Shown here in pieces: positions 1 through 7,407 of a stretch of 22,389 bases of DNA; positions within the stretch are counted from its first letter, which is position 1; the number at the start of each line of letters is the position of its first letter. The notes below the pieces were generated by a model that worked only from the letters and a program-made list of their open reading frames with translations, was not told where the DNA came from and made no database searches. Position numbers and translations under genes: made by a program. Source of the DNA: Candidatus Rokubacteria bacterium RIFCSPLOWO2_02_FULL_72_37 (lineage in GTDB: Bacteria > Methylomirabilota > Methylomirabilia > Rokubacteriales > CSP1-6); assembly GCA_001790315.1 (NCBI GenBank), contig MGCE01000016.1, forward strand, positions 1-22,389, given 5' to 3'.

Positions 1-187
1 AGCGCTGACGCGGCACGCTCCGGTGGTACTGGCGATGGCAGCGCGGGCAGCGGAGCCAGCCCCGCCGGGCGCGGCGCACGAGCGTGCGGCAGTGGGGACA
101 CCGCTGCAGCACGCGCCGCGCGTAGAGGAGGGCGGCGAGCGTGACGACGAGGAGCGCGAGGACCCACGGCGGCGTCGAGGGCAGCAT
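1..187 (-). CDS. Small membrane-anchored zinc-ribbon protein (3' end outside window)
   Basis: Read on the minus strand from ATG at 187 (GTG at 193 is an in-frame alternative), 62 codons are open to the window edge. Residues 8-22 form one hydrophobic segment (WVLALLVVTLAALLY), followed at once by RR, so the bulk should be cytoplasmic. Residues 30-33 (CPHC) and 47-50 (CPRC) are two CPxC knuckles spaced as in a zinc ribbon. The gene runs off the left edge, so length and C-terminal domain are unknown. Codon use is GC-rich like its neighbours. It diverges from the DUF420 gene with about 48 bp between starts. No specific function can be assigned; the fold call rests on the four cysteines alone. Confidence 0.6.
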   Translation of the reverse strand, partial: MLPSTPPWVLALLVVTLAALLYARRVLQRCPHCRTLVRRARRGWLRCPRCHRQYHRSVPRQR

Positions 188-220
188 GGACACGGCGATG
201 GTAGCACGCGCGGGCGGACG

Positions 221-226
221 TATAAT
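221..226 (+). promoter_or_regulatory. Consensus -10 box upstream of DUF420 gene
   Basis: A perfect TATAAT stands in otherwise very GC-rich DNA. It ends 9 nt before the GTG at 236, so a start point 6-7 nt downstream would give a leader of only 2-4 nt. No convincing -35 is visible 16-18 bp upstream. Confidence 0.5.
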
Positions 227-235
227 CGGGTGCGC

Positions 236-778
236 GTGAGCGTTCCGGACTCGCGATCCACCGACGACCGCTTCGCGCGGCAGGTCATCGCCGTCGCGTC
301 GGCCGTCATCCTCCTGCTCGTCGGTTACCTGCTGTTCGGCCACCGCCCACAGGGAGGCGCGACGCCCGCGGTGGCGGCGCTGCCCCTGCTCAACGCCTGC
401 CTCAACGCCACGAGCGCGGTGCTGCTCGTTGCGGGCTTCCTCCTGATCAAGCGGCGGCTGGTCGCCGCGCACCGTGCCTGCATGGTGGCGGCGCTCGCCG
501 TCTCGACGCTGTTCCTCGTCTCCTACGTGACCTACCACGCGCTCGCGGGCTCGCGGCCGTTCGGCGCGCACGGCTGGATCCGGCCCGTGTACTTCTTCGT
601 GCTGCTCACGCACATCGTGCTCGCCGCGGCGATCGTGCCGCTCGCGCTCACGACGGTCTGGCGCGCCTGGCGGGCGGACTTCGTGCGCCACCGGCGCGTC
701 GCGCGCTGGACGCTCCCGCTCTGGCTCTACGTGTCGGTCACCGGCGTCCTCGTCTACTGGATGCTCTACCACCTCTGA
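236..778 (+). CDS. DUF420 family membrane protein
   Basis: The protein of 180 residues from GTG 236 (GTG 230 is an alternative) has five predicted membrane segments, roughly at residues 17-34, 46-70, 83-101, 117-140 and 160-178. It carries the DUF420 pattern: LLNACLNATSA at 51-61, IKRR at 71-74, HR at 79-80, TYH at 99-101, LTHI at 124-127, HRRVARWTLPLWLYVSVTG at 152-170. The conserved histidines 79, 101, 126 and 152 suggest metal or heme contact. DUF420 proteins (YozB/CtaM relatives) are linked in other bacteria to heme-copper oxidase assembly; that role is inferred, as no oxidase gene lies here. An open frame continues upstream to 23, but it overlaps the opposite zinc-ribbon gene and reads as Arg/Gly-rich shadow, so the short start is preferred. 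Confidence 0.88.
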   Translation: MSVPDSRSTDDRFARQVIAVASAVILLLVGYLLFGHRPQGGATPAVAALPLLNACLNATSAVLLVAGFLLIKRRLVAAHRACMVAALAVSTLFLVSYVTYHALAGSRPFGAHGWIRPVYFFVLLTHIVLAAAIVPLALTTVWRAWRADFVRHRRVARWTLPLWLYVSVTGVLVYWMLYHL

Positions 779-788
779 GGGGCGGCCC

Positions 789-1886
789 ATGGACTGGATC
801 CTGCTCAACCCCGGCCCGGCGAACACGACCAGGAGCGTGCGCGAGGCGCTCGTGACGCCCGACCTCTGCCACCGCGAGCCCGAGTTCTTCCGGGTGATGC
901 GGAGCTGCCGCGAACGGCTCGTGCGGCTCGCGGGCGGCGGCGCCGAGTGGAGCGCGGTGCTCTTCGCGGGCTCGGGCACCGCGGCGGTGGAGGCGACGAT
1001 CGCGTCGGCGGTGCCGGAGGGCGGCACCCTGCTCGTCGCCGACAACGGTGTCTACGGCGACCGCATGGTCCGGATCGCGCGCGCGCACCGGATCCCCGTC
1101 GAGGTCGTCGCGTACGACATGTTCACGCCGGTCGCGCCCGCCGACGTCGATCGGCTGCTGGCCGCGCGCCCGGACGTCACGCACGTGGCGCTGATCCACC
1201 ACGAGACAACCACCGGGGTGCTGAACCCGGTCGAGGAGATCGTCCGGGTGGCGGCCCGCCACGGTCGGCGGGTGATCGTGGACGCGATGAGCTCGCTCTT
1301 CGGCGAGCCGCTCGACCTCGGGCTCCCGGCCCTCGACTTCGTGATGGCGAGCGCCAACAAGTGCCTCCAGGGCGTTCCCGGTGTCGCCTTCGTGCTGGGC
1401 CGGCGCTCGGCGCTCGAGGGGCTCGCCGGTCGGCCGCCGCGCAGCGTCTACCTCGACGTCCACAACCACTGGACGCTCCAGGAGCGCGACAACACGCCGT
1501 TCACGCCCGCCGTGCAGGTCCTGCACGCGATGGACCAGGCGCTCGTGGAGCTGGAGGCGGAGACGGTGTCGCGCCGGATCGAGCGCTACGCCGAGAACGC
1601 GCGCGTGCTGCGCGACGGCATGACCGCGCTCGGCTTCGAGATCCTCGTGCCCGAGGGCGCGCGCTCACGCATCCTCACCACGTTCCGCCTGCCGGCCGGG
1701 GTCGGCTACGACGCGCTCCACGACGCGATGAAGCGACGCGGCTACATCATCTACGCGGGGCAGGGCGACCTGAGAACCTACGCCTTCCGCGTCTCGAACA
1801 TGGGGACGCTGACGCCCGCCGACATGAAAGGCGTCGTCGACGCCTTCGCCGCGAGCCTGGCCGAGCTGGGCGTCCGGACCGTGTAA
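789..1886 (+). CDS. PLP-dependent aminotransferase, PhnW / alanine-glyoxylate aminotransferase family
   Basis: The 365-residue class V (fold type I) aminotransferase starts at ATG 789 behind a GAGGGGCG site that overlaps the preceding stop. Visible landmarks are LLNPGPANTTRSV (5-17), the cofactor loop GSGTAAVEA (61-69), HHETTTGVLNP (137-147), the PLP-phenol aspartate in VDAMSS (D165) and the Schiff-base lysine in SANKCLQGVPG (K191). HETTTGxLNP and ANKCxQGxPG are the signature of 2-aminoethylphosphonate:pyruvate transaminase (PhnW), which makes phosphonoacetaldehyde. No PhnX, PhnA, PhnY or phosphonate transporter is next to it, so a different amino donor within the AGXT family remains possible. 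It is probably cotranscribed with the DUF420 gene 10 bp upstream; transcription should stop at the hairpins at 1914-1979. Confidence 0.85.
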   Translation: MDWILLNPGPANTTRSVREALVTPDLCHREPEFFRVMRSCRERLVRLAGGGAEWSAVLFAGSGTAAVEATIASAVPEGGTLLVADNGVYGDRMVRIARAHRIPVEVVAYDMFTPVAPADVDRLLAARPDVTHVALIHHETTTGVLNPVEEIVRVAARHGRRVIVDAMSSLFGEPLDLGLPALDFVMASANKCLQGVPGVAFVLGRRSALEGLAGRPPRSVYLDVHNHWTLQERDNTPFTPAVQVLHAMDQALVELEAETVSRRIERYAENARVLRDGMTALGFEILVPEGARSRILTTFRLPAGVGYDALHDAMKRRGYIIYAGQGDLRTYAFRVSNMGTLTPADMKGVVDAFAASLAELGVRTV

Positions 1887-1913
1887 CCAGGACCCTGTCG
1901 GAGTATCGAGAAG

Positions 1914-1934
1914 CGCCCCGGCTTTGCCGGGGCG
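1914..1934 (+). terminator. GC-rich hairpin downstream of aminotransferase
   Basis: A perfect 9-bp stem CGCCCCGGC/GCCGGGGCG with a TTT loop starts 28 nt after the aminotransferase stop. No T-run follows, so it could be a Rho-assisted or RNA-stabilising hairpin. Confidence 0.5.
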
Positions 1935-1952
1935 TGACGAGGGTGCGGGGGG

Positions 1953-1979
1953 ATGGGGGGCCCGTTCGAGGCCCCCCAT
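1953..1979. terminator. Bidirectional hairpin between convergent genes
   Basis: A perfect 10-bp inverted repeat ATGGGGGGCC/GGCCCCCCAT has a 7-nt loop (CGTTCGA). On the plus strand it is followed by the T-rich TTCAATT. It sits 4 bp beyond the PhzF stop codon, so it can serve both converging transcripts. Confidence 0.65.
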
Positions 1980-1983
1980 TCAA

Positions 1984-2772
1984 TTAAACGAGCTCGCCGC
2001 GCAGGACGGTGACGGCCTGGCCGCCGAGCTTCACGCGGTCGCCGGCCAGGCGCACGCGGACGACGCCGCCGCGGGCCGAGGCCTGGTAGGCCAGCATCTG
2101 GGCCTTGCCGAGGCGCACGCCCCAGTAGGGGCCGAGCGCGCAGTGCGCCGAGCCCGTGACCGGATCCTCCGGGATGCCCGAGGCCGGCGCGAAGAAGCGC
2201 GAGACGAAGTCGAAGCCGTCCCCGGCGGCGCGGCTCGTGACGATCACGCCGCGCGCGGGCAGCGCCGCGAGCGCCCCCTGGTCGGGACGAAGGGCGCGCA
2301 CCGTCGCCTCGGAGTCCAGCTCGACGAAGTAGTCGAACCGCGTGCGGCCGACGTGCCGCGGCTCGGCGCCGAGCGCCTCCGCGAGCCCCGCCGGCGACGG
2401 TGCCGGCCGCTCCGGCGTCGCCGGGAAGTCGAGCTCGATCCACTCGCCCCGGCGTTCGGCGGTGAGGAGGCCGCTTCGCGTGTGGAAGCGCGCCGCCACG
2501 CCGGGCGGGAGATGGCCCTCCTCCCACAGGACGTGGGCGGCCGCGAGCGTGGCGTGGCCGCAGAGGTCCACCTCGACCGTCGGCGTGAACCAGCGCAGGC
2601 CGAAGCCGTCCGCCCGCGCCTCGAGGAAAGCCGTTTCCGCGAGGTTCATCTCGCGCGCCACGTCCCGCATCCAGGAGGCGTCGCGGGGCGCGGGCAGGAC
2701 GCACACCGCGGCGGGGTTGCCGGCGAACGGCCGGTTCGTGAAGGTGTCCACCTGGGTAATCCACAAACCCAT
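1984..2772 (-). CDS. PhzF family isomerase/epimerase
   Basis: The protein of 262 residues starts at ATG 2772 after a GGGAGGGG site. It has the PhzF-fold layout of two similar half-domains: DTFTNRPFAGNPAAV (9-23), catalytic-glutamate motif NLAETAFL (43-50, E46), FTPTVEVDLCGHATLAAAH (62-80), and the C-terminal-half repeat SGIPEDPVTGSAHCALG. PhzF enzymes are cofactor-independent isomerases of the diaminopimelate epimerase fold; the glutamate acts as general acid/base. The best-known member isomerises dihydro-3-hydroxyanthranilate in phenazine synthesis, but no phenazine genes are near, so the substrate is unknown. Length is normal for the family. It is a single gene, divergent from the methyltransferase and convergent with the aminotransferase. 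Confidence 0.92.
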   Translation of the reverse strand: MGLWITQVDTFTNRPFAGNPAAVCVLPAPRDASWMRDVAREMNLAETAFLEARADGFGLRWFTPTVEVDLCGHATLAAAHVLWEEGHLPPGVAARFHTRSGLLTAERRGEWIELDFPATPERPAPSPAGLAEALGAEPRHVGRTRFDYFVELDSEATVRALRPDQGALAALPARGVIVTSRAAGDGFDFVSRFFAPASGIPEDPVTGSAHCALGPYWGVRLGKAQMLAYQASARGGVVRVRLAGDRVKLGGQAVTVLRGELV

Positions 2773-2836
2773 CGTTCAGATCCCCTCCCGCTCGCCCGAT
2801 TCTCTCACGCCCGCGCATCGCCCGCGCGCCCGGTGC

Positions 2837-2842
2837 TACAGT
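2837..2842 (+). promoter_or_regulatory. Candidate -10 box of methyltransferase gene
   Basis: TACAGT matches TATAAT at four of six positions and ends 7 nt before the ATG at 2850, with no Shine-Dalgarno better than CGGAG between them. This fits a leaderless or nearly leaderless start. No -35 is evident. Confidence 0.3.
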
Positions 2843-2849
2843 CGGAGCC

Positions 2850-3437
2850 ATGCGCGGGCTCGAGCAGATCCCCTGGCTCTACGACACGCTGTGCGCGGTG
2901 CTCGAGCGCCTCTGGCTCGGGGAGTGGCGACGCTGGCTCGTCGCGGGCGCCCGCGGCCGCACGCTCGACGTCGGCACCGGCACCGGCCGCAACCTGCCGC
3001 GCTACGCGCCGGGTCTCACGGTGATCGGAATCGAGCCCGTGTGGGCGACGCTCGCGCGGGCGCGGCGCCGGGCGCCGCGGGTGCCGCTGGTCCAGGGGCG
3101 GGCCGAGGCGCTGCCGTTCCGCGCCGGCGCCTTCGACACGGTGGTGAGCGGGCTCTGCTTCTGCAGCGTCGCCGACCCGGCGCGCGGGTTCGCGGAGGTC
3201 CGGCGCGTGCTCGCCCCCGGGGGCGGACTTCGCATGCTGGAGCACGTCCGGTCGAGGACGCCGTGGAAGGCGCGGCTCCAGGATCGGCTCCAGCCCTTCT
3301 GGACGCGCCTGAGCGGCGGCTGCCATCCGAACCGCGACACCGAGCGCGCCGTGGAGCGTGCCGGCTTCGCGATCGAGCCCGAGGGGCAGGAGGCCAGGGG
3401 CGACATGCGCCGCTTCGCGGCGCGCCCTGACGCCTGA
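2850..3437 (+). CDS. Class I SAM-dependent methyltransferase (METTL7-like)
   Basis: The protein has 195 residues. The SAM-binding motif I is LDVGTGTGRN (39-48), the acidic ribose-binding position is E62 (VIGIEP), motif II-like acidic/aromatic residues are AEALPF (85-90) and FDTVVSGLCFCSV (95-107), and LAPGGGLRMLEHV follows (121-133). The tail with LEHVRS and GCHPNRDTERAVERAGF (157-173) is typical of the METTL7/PmtA-like branch, whose members methylate small thiols or lipid head groups. Residues 6-31 form an amphipathic N-terminal helix that might touch membranes. Its stop is 4 bp from the stop of the opposite gene at 3442. Substrate cannot be read from the sequence. Confidence 0.88.
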   Translation: MRGLEQIPWLYDTLCAVLERLWLGEWRRWLVAGARGRTLDVGTGTGRNLPRYAPGLTVIGIEPVWATLARARRRAPRVPLVQGRAEALPFRAGAFDTVVSGLCFCSVADPARGFAEVRRVLAPGGGLRMLEHVRSRTPWKARLQDRLQPFWTRLSGGCHPNRDTERAVERAGFAIEPEGQEARGDMRRFAARPDA

Positions 3438-3441
3438 CGCC

Positions 3442-4017
3442 TCAGCAGTTCGGCGGTGCGCTGGCTGCGGAGGCCGGGCGACCGAGCGTGATCTCGTACG
3501 CGCAGTCCCCGCCCTGGGCCTTGAGGCACCGGCCGATGCCGGGGCTCATCTGATGTGGGAGGCCGAGGGCGTCGAGCCACCCGGCGACGCGCTCGAAGAT
3601 CCCGCACTCGTACCCGTCGGCGACGCCGGCGCGCGCCACGTGGTCGTAGGCGAAGCACCGCGCCACCTCGATCCGGTACGTGCGCTCGGCGAGCCTCCCG
3701 ACGCGGTAATCGAGGAGGTCGGGGCCCAGGAGGCCGATGAGGGCCTCCTGGGTCAGGAGCCAGTCGTCGAGGCTCGTCGCGGGCGGAAGCGCGAGCGCCC
3801 GCACGGCGCGCGGCGCCTCGGCCTCGCCGACCGCGCGCGCGGCGATCCGGTTGAGTCGGTTCGCGGCCGCGAGGCCGTATTCGCGCGCGACCGCCATGAA
3901 CCAGCGCGCATCGTGTGACATCCAGTTTCGGATCAGCAGCGCCTCGCGCGACGTCGCCGTGAGACGGTCGGTGAGCCGGCGGGCCGACGGTCTCAGTGCC
4001 GGCCGCAGATCGTCCAC
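3442..4017 (-). CDS. DUF6125-like / ATC-hydrolase-like cysteine-rich protein
   Basis: The protein of 191 residues from GTG 4017 follows the stop of the zinc-ribbon gene by 4 bp, so the two form one transcript. The N-terminal half has NWMSHDARWFMAVAREYGL (31-49), with a conserved-looking H36-D37. The C-terminal half has five cysteines (C121, C138, C164, C172, C191) in the arrangement C-x16-C-x10-W..P-x..C-x7-C. From memory this resembles DUF6125 and the C-terminal part of the L-2-amino-thiazoline-4-carboxylate hydrolase-like group, which are mostly uncharacterised. No signal peptide or membrane segment is visible. The cysteine pattern could bind metal. The reaction is unknown; a profile search would decide the family. 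Confidence 0.7.
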   Translation of the reverse strand: MDDLRPALRPSARRLTDRLTATSREALLIRNWMSHDARWFMAVAREYGLAAANRLNRIAARAVGEAEAPRAVRALALPPATSLDDWLLTQEALIGLLGPDLLDYRVGRLAERTYRIEVARCFAYDHVARAGVADGYECGIFERVAGWLDALGLPHQMSPGIGRCLKAQGGDCAYEITLGRPASAASAPPNC

Positions 4018-4021
4018 GTGG

Positions 4022-4279
4022 CTACGCGCGCTCCTGCTTGGGTGGGGGTCCCGGGGGCTCGACCTTGGCCGGCGGTTTCATGCTGGTGAAGTAATGGCAG
4101 AGTCGGGTGTGGGCCATGACCAGCCGGGTCACGTCGTGCGCGCAGCCGGGGCAGCGATACGCCTCGCCATGCGACGCGTCGTAGACGAGCTCCTCGAGCG
4201 TGAGGGATTTCCGGCAATGCTCGCAGAAGGCGACTTCGTGGCTCCGACAGCAGAGGAAGAGGATCGCGCGCACACTCAT
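4022..4279 (-). CDS. Small double-knuckle zinc-ribbon protein
   Basis: Starting at ATG 4279 the product is 85 residues: MSVRAILFLCCRSHEVAF, then CEHC and, 22 residues on, CPGC, a typical zinc ribbon, ending in a proline/lysine tail. The open frame continues upstream to 4411, but that part reads as Arg/Pro shadow and overlaps the end of the large-subunit gene, so the internal ATG is chosen. That ATG also lies 6 nt after the predicted start point of a candidate sigma-54 promoter. The CC pair at residues 10-11 adds two more possible ligands. The gene leads a two-gene unit with the cysteine-rich protein at 3442-4017. Function unknown. Confidence 0.65.
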   Translation of the reverse strand: MSVRAILFLCCRSHEVAFCEHCRKSLTLEELVYDASHGEAYRCPGCAHDVTRLVMAHTRLCHYFTSMKPPAKVEPPGPPPKQERA

Positions 4280-4294
4280 GGTGACGTTATCCGG

Positions 4295-4310
4295 TGCAAA
4301 ATGGCGGCCA
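4295..4310 (-). promoter_or_regulatory. Candidate sigma-54 promoter
   Basis: On the minus strand TGGCCGCCATTTTGCA matches the -24/-12 pattern TGGCAC-N5-TTGCA with GG-N10-GC spacing. The predicted start point falls about 5 nt before ATG 4279. A sigma-54-dependent activator is encoded at 15376-16752. GG-N10-GC arises often by chance in GC-rich DNA, but TGGC plus TTGCA together is less common. Confidence 0.4.
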
Positions 4311-4367
4311 GCGTCCGGAAGCGCGCCCTGACGGCGGGTTAGCCGCGCGCGCGCGGGCGACGGGGGC

Positions 4368-4386
4368 CGGCTTGTAAGAAAAGCCG
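4368..4386 (-). terminator. Hairpin after the Ehr operon
   Basis: CGGCTT/AAGCCG with a 7-nt loop lies 5 nt past the large-subunit stop; on the minus strand the loop side reads TTTTCTT. An alternative overlapping 4-bp stem (AGCC/GGCT) directly followed by TTTCTT is also possible. A short but plausible stop for the seven-gene operon. Confidence 0.4.
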
Positions 4387-4391
4387 ACGGG

Positions 4392-5933
4392 CTAGAGATC
4401 GTTCCCGGCATACGAGAGGTTGAACGACTTGTTGCAGAGGGGAAAGTCGGGAACGATGTTCTTCAGCACCGCGTACTCGAGCGCCGGCCAGTTCCGGAAT
4501 GACGGGTCCACGACCTTCACCCGCGCGAGCCTCGTCGCGCCCTCCGCGACCGCCCAGTACCACACCGGCCCGCGCCACGCCTCGACGAGGCCGAAGCCCT
4601 CGGCCCCCGCGTCGAAGGGGGGCAGCGGCGCGCGCGTCGGCCCGTCGGGGAGGTGGCCGGCGACCGCGCGGATGAGTCGCGCGGCCTCCCGCGCCTCGTC
4701 GATGCGAACGAGGGTGCGGGCGAGGACATCGCCGCCGTCGTAGACCACCGCGCGCACCCCCAGCGCGTCGTAGGCGGCGAACGGCGCGTCGCGGCGCGCG
4801 TCGGCGTCGATCCCGCTCGCGCGCCCCACGAGCCCGACGACCCCGAGCTCGCGCGCCGTGCGGAGCGTGAGGCGTCCGGTGCCCTGCAGGCGCTCGAGGA
4901 CCGTGGTGTTGTCCAGCGAGAGCTGCGCGATCTCGCCGAACTCGGCGACGAGCCGCTCCACCACCGCCGCGACCTCCGGGAGGCCGGCGCGCTCGACGGG
5001 GCCGGCGACGCCGCCCGGCAGGATCGCGCCCCGGAGCAGCCGGTGGCCGCTCACGCGCTCGTTCAGGCGGAGCAGTTCCTCGCGGATCCTGAAGCAGTGG
5101 GCGTGGCCGAAGGCGAAGCCCGTGTCGTTGATGATCATGCCGACGTCGGCGACGTGGTTGTAGAGCCGTTCCAGCTCGAGCAGCACCACGCGCAACCACG
5201 CGGCGCGCGAAGGCACCGCACATCCGGCGAGCGCCTCGAGCGCCTGGCAGAGCGCCAGGGCGTGCCCGGCGCTCGTGTCGCCCGAGACGCGCTCGGCCAG
5301 CTCGGGCGCCCGCTCGAGCGGCAGCGTCTCGAAGAGCTTCTCGGTGCCCTTGTGGACGAAGCCGAGCCGAGTCTCCAGATTGACGATCGTCTCGCCTTCG
5401 ACGCTGAAGCGGAAGTGGCCGGGCTCGATGATGCCGGCGTGCACGGGGCCCACGGTGATCTCGAAGAGGCCCTCGCCCTCGACGCGACGGAACGGGAACG
5501 GCTGCCCTTCGTCGGCGAAGTCGTCGCGCGGCGCCACGTCGCGGCGGAGCGGCCAGTAGCCCGCGGGCCAGAACTGGTGGAGCGCCAGGCGCCGGAGATC
5601 GGGATGGCCGACGGGCACCAGGCCGAAGAGGTCGTGGATCTCGCGCTCGAAGCGGCTCGCGGCGAACGAGCGCGTCGCGAGCGACGGGATCCGCGCCTCC
5701 GCGCCGGGTACCGCGACGCGCACGATCGCGGCCGGGCGGAGCGTCGGCGGCGCGAACACGTAGGTCAGCGCGAACACGCCGGTGGTCGCGCGCGCGTCCG
5801 CCGCGGCGACGAATTGACAGGAGGCGCCGGCGCCGGCCAGGCGATCGGCGAGCGTGGGGAGGTGCCACGCGGGCAGGCGGGCCTCGACGGTGCCGGGCGC
5901 GCCGGCGGCGACGTCGGTCGCGCCCGCCTCCAC
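4392..5933 (-). CDS. hyfG: Ehr/Hyf-like fused large subunit (NuoC-NuoD type) lacking NiFe ligands
   Basis: The product of 513 residues is a fusion. Residues about 15-135 are a NuoC-like 30-kDa domain ending in the typical FEREIHDLFGL (95-105). Residues about 155-513 are the NuoD/hydrogenase large-subunit domain with IIEPGHFRFS (168-177) and RLGFVHKGTEKLFE (189-202). In HycE/HyfG four cysteines in CxxC pairs hold the NiFe site. Here the proximal motif reads RVSGDTSAGH (215-224) and the distal one DPSF (476-479), so all four are gone. This marks it as EhrL, the large subunit of energy-converting-hydrogenase-related complexes, which should not handle H2. GTG 5933 follows the HyfF stop by 40 nt, the only real gap in the operon; a non-standard upstream start in the same frame cannot be excluded. 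Confidence 0.9.
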   Translation of the reverse strand: MEAGATDVAAGAPGTVEARLPAWHLPTLADRLAGAGASCQFVAAADARATTGVFALTYVFAPPTLRPAAIVRVAVPGAEARIPSLATRSFAASRFEREIHDLFGLVPVGHPDLRRLALHQFWPAGYWPLRRDVAPRDDFADEGQPFPFRRVEGEGLFEITVGPVHAGIIEPGHFRFSVEGETIVNLETRLGFVHKGTEKLFETLPLERAPELAERVSGDTSAGHALALCQALEALAGCAVPSRAAWLRVVLLELERLYNHVADVGMIINDTGFAFGHAHCFRIREELLRLNERVSGHRLLRGAILPGGVAGPVERAGLPEVAAVVERLVAEFGEIAQLSLDNTTVLERLQGTGRLTLRTARELGVVGLVGRASGIDADARRDAPFAAYDALGVRAVVYDGGDVLARTLVRIDEAREAARLIRAVAGHLPDGPTRAPLPPFDAGAEGFGLVEAWRGPVWYWAVAEGATRLARVKVVDPSFRNWPALEYAVLKNIVPDFPLCNKSFNLSYAGNDL

Positions 5934-5973
5934 GAGCGTCCGCGTGAGCGACGAGAGCTCCAGGGGGGTTACG

Positions 5974-7407
5974 TCAGCGCTCCACGATCGCCGCGACCCG
6001 CGAGAGCGCCGCGGCGAGGCCGGGCGGCCAGGCGAGCCCGGTCGCCACCAGCAGCGCGAGCGCCAGGCCGATCGGGAGGACCGCGCGCCAGCCCGCGGCC
6101 TCGGGCGCCGGCTCGCGCTCGGGCACGCCGTAGCACATCGTCTGCGTGGCGCGGAGGAGCCCGGCGAAGGCGGCCACGAGGATGGCGAGGCCGAGCGCCG
6201 CGCTGGCGCCCCGGCCGCCCCGGAACCCGGCGCCGAAGATCATGACCTCGCTCGTGAAGAGCCCGAACGGGGGAAGCCCCATGAGCGCCACCATGCCCGC
6301 GAGGAAGGCCGTGCCGGTTCGCGGCATCCGCGTGAGGAGCCCGCGCACGGCGGCGATGTCCGCGGTGCCGTAGGCCGAGCGCACGCGACCGGCCAGCAGG
6401 AACAGGACGGACTTCGCGAGCGCGTGGTTGGCGACGTGCAACAGGGCGCCGGTCACGCCCCACGGGCCGCCGAAGCCGACGCCGAGGCACACGATGCCGA
6501 GGTGCTCGACACTCGAGTAGGCCAGCAGACGCTTGTAGCTCGACGACGTCCACAGGAACGCCGCGGCGACGGCCATGGAGAGGAGCCCCAGGGCGAGCAG
6601 GATCCGGCTGGCGAACCCGGGGCCGGCCGCCGCGTCCACGACCGGCTTGAACCGGAGCACCGCGTACACGCCGACCGAGAGGAGCACGCCCGACATGAGC
6701 GCGCTCACCGGGGCGGGCGCCTCGCTGTGGGCGTCGGGGAGCCACGTGTGCATGGGCGCGAGGCCGGCCTTGGTCCCGTAGCCGACGACGAGGAAGACGA
6801 ACGCGAGCTCGACGACCCGCGGCGGCAGTCCCGGGGCCAGGCGCAGCAGCGTCGTCCAGTGCAGCGCGTGCTCCGCGTGACCGAACTGCTGCACGTCGGC
6901 GAAGTAGATGAGCACCGTGCCGAGGAAGGCGATCGCGATGCCCACCGAGCAGATCAGGAGGTACTTGTACGCGGCCTCGAGCGAGGCGCGCGTGCGCTCG
7001 AAGTTCACGAGGAAGACGGACGCGAGCGTGGTGCCCTCGACCGCCACCCACATGAGCCCGACGTCGTCGGTCGTGACGGCGAGGAGCATCGTGAACACGA
7101 ACAGGTGCAGGAGGGGGTAGAAGCGCCGGCCGGCGCCCGGCGCGACGTAGCGCGGCGCCTCGACCGCGGCGAGCGCGCCGACCATGCCGATGAGGGCGGC
7201 CATCCACGCCGAGAGCGCGTCGGCGCGGAGGAGGCCGCCGAGCGCCGTGAGCACACCGGCGCGCCCGACGGCGGCGACGACCGCCGCGGCCGCGCCGAGC
7301 GTGAGCGCGGCGGTGGCGCCGTGGAGCGCGACCGCCGCGCGCCGCGGGGCGCGCGCCAGGGTGAGCGCGCCGGCGAGCGGGATCGCGAGCAGGAGGACGA
7401 GGATCAT
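5974..7407 (-). CDS. hyfF: Hydrogenase-4-like subunit F, antiporter-type membrane subunit
   Basis: The 477-residue polytopic protein (about 14 membrane segments) is of the NuoL/M/N-Mrp antiporter family. Conserved channel residues are visible: the TM5 glutamate in WVAVEGTTLAS (E124), the TM7 lysine in GYGTKAGLAPMHTWLPDAH (K213), the SYKRLLAYSSVEHLG loop (290-304) and the lysine in HVANHALAKSVLF (K332). It should carry protons or Na+ coupled to electron transfer in the Ehr complex (EhrD-type position). ATG 7407 overlaps the hyfE stop as ATGA, so translation is coupled. The open frame extends further upstream to 7632 but that part duplicates hyfE coding in another frame and is not used. Confidence 0.92.
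   Translation of the reverse strand: MILVLLLAIPLAGALTLARAPRRAAVALHGATAALTLGAAAAVVAAVGRAGVLTALGGLLRADALSAWMAALIGMVGALAAVEAPRYVAPGAGRRFYPLLHLFVFTMLLAVTTDDVGLMWVAVEGTTLASVFLVNFERTRASLEAAYKYLLICSVGIAIAFLGTVLIYFADVQQFGHAEHALHWTTLLRLAPGLPPRVVELAFVFLVVGYGTKAGLAPMHTWLPDAHSEAPAPVSALMSGVLLSVGVYAVLRFKPVVDAAAGPGFASRILLALGLLSMAVAAAFLWTSSSYKRLLAYSSVEHLGIVCLGVGFGGPWGVTGALLHVANHALAKSVLFLLAGRVRSAYGTADIAAVRGLLTRMPRTGTAFLAGMVALMGLPPFGLFTSEVMIFGAGFRGGRGASAALGLAILVAAFAGLLRATQTMCYGVPEREPAPEAAGWRAVLPIGLALALLVATGLAWPPGLAAALSRVAAIVER

Noticed and set aside
23..235. N-terminal extension of the DUF420 protein
   Set aside because: Arg/Glu/Gly-rich shadow antisense to the zinc-ribbon gene; the DUF420 pattern begins well after the GTG at 236.
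4341..4356. Run of alternating GC
   Set aside because: Simple GC-rich dinucleotide stretch within normal composition for this genome; no repeat array.
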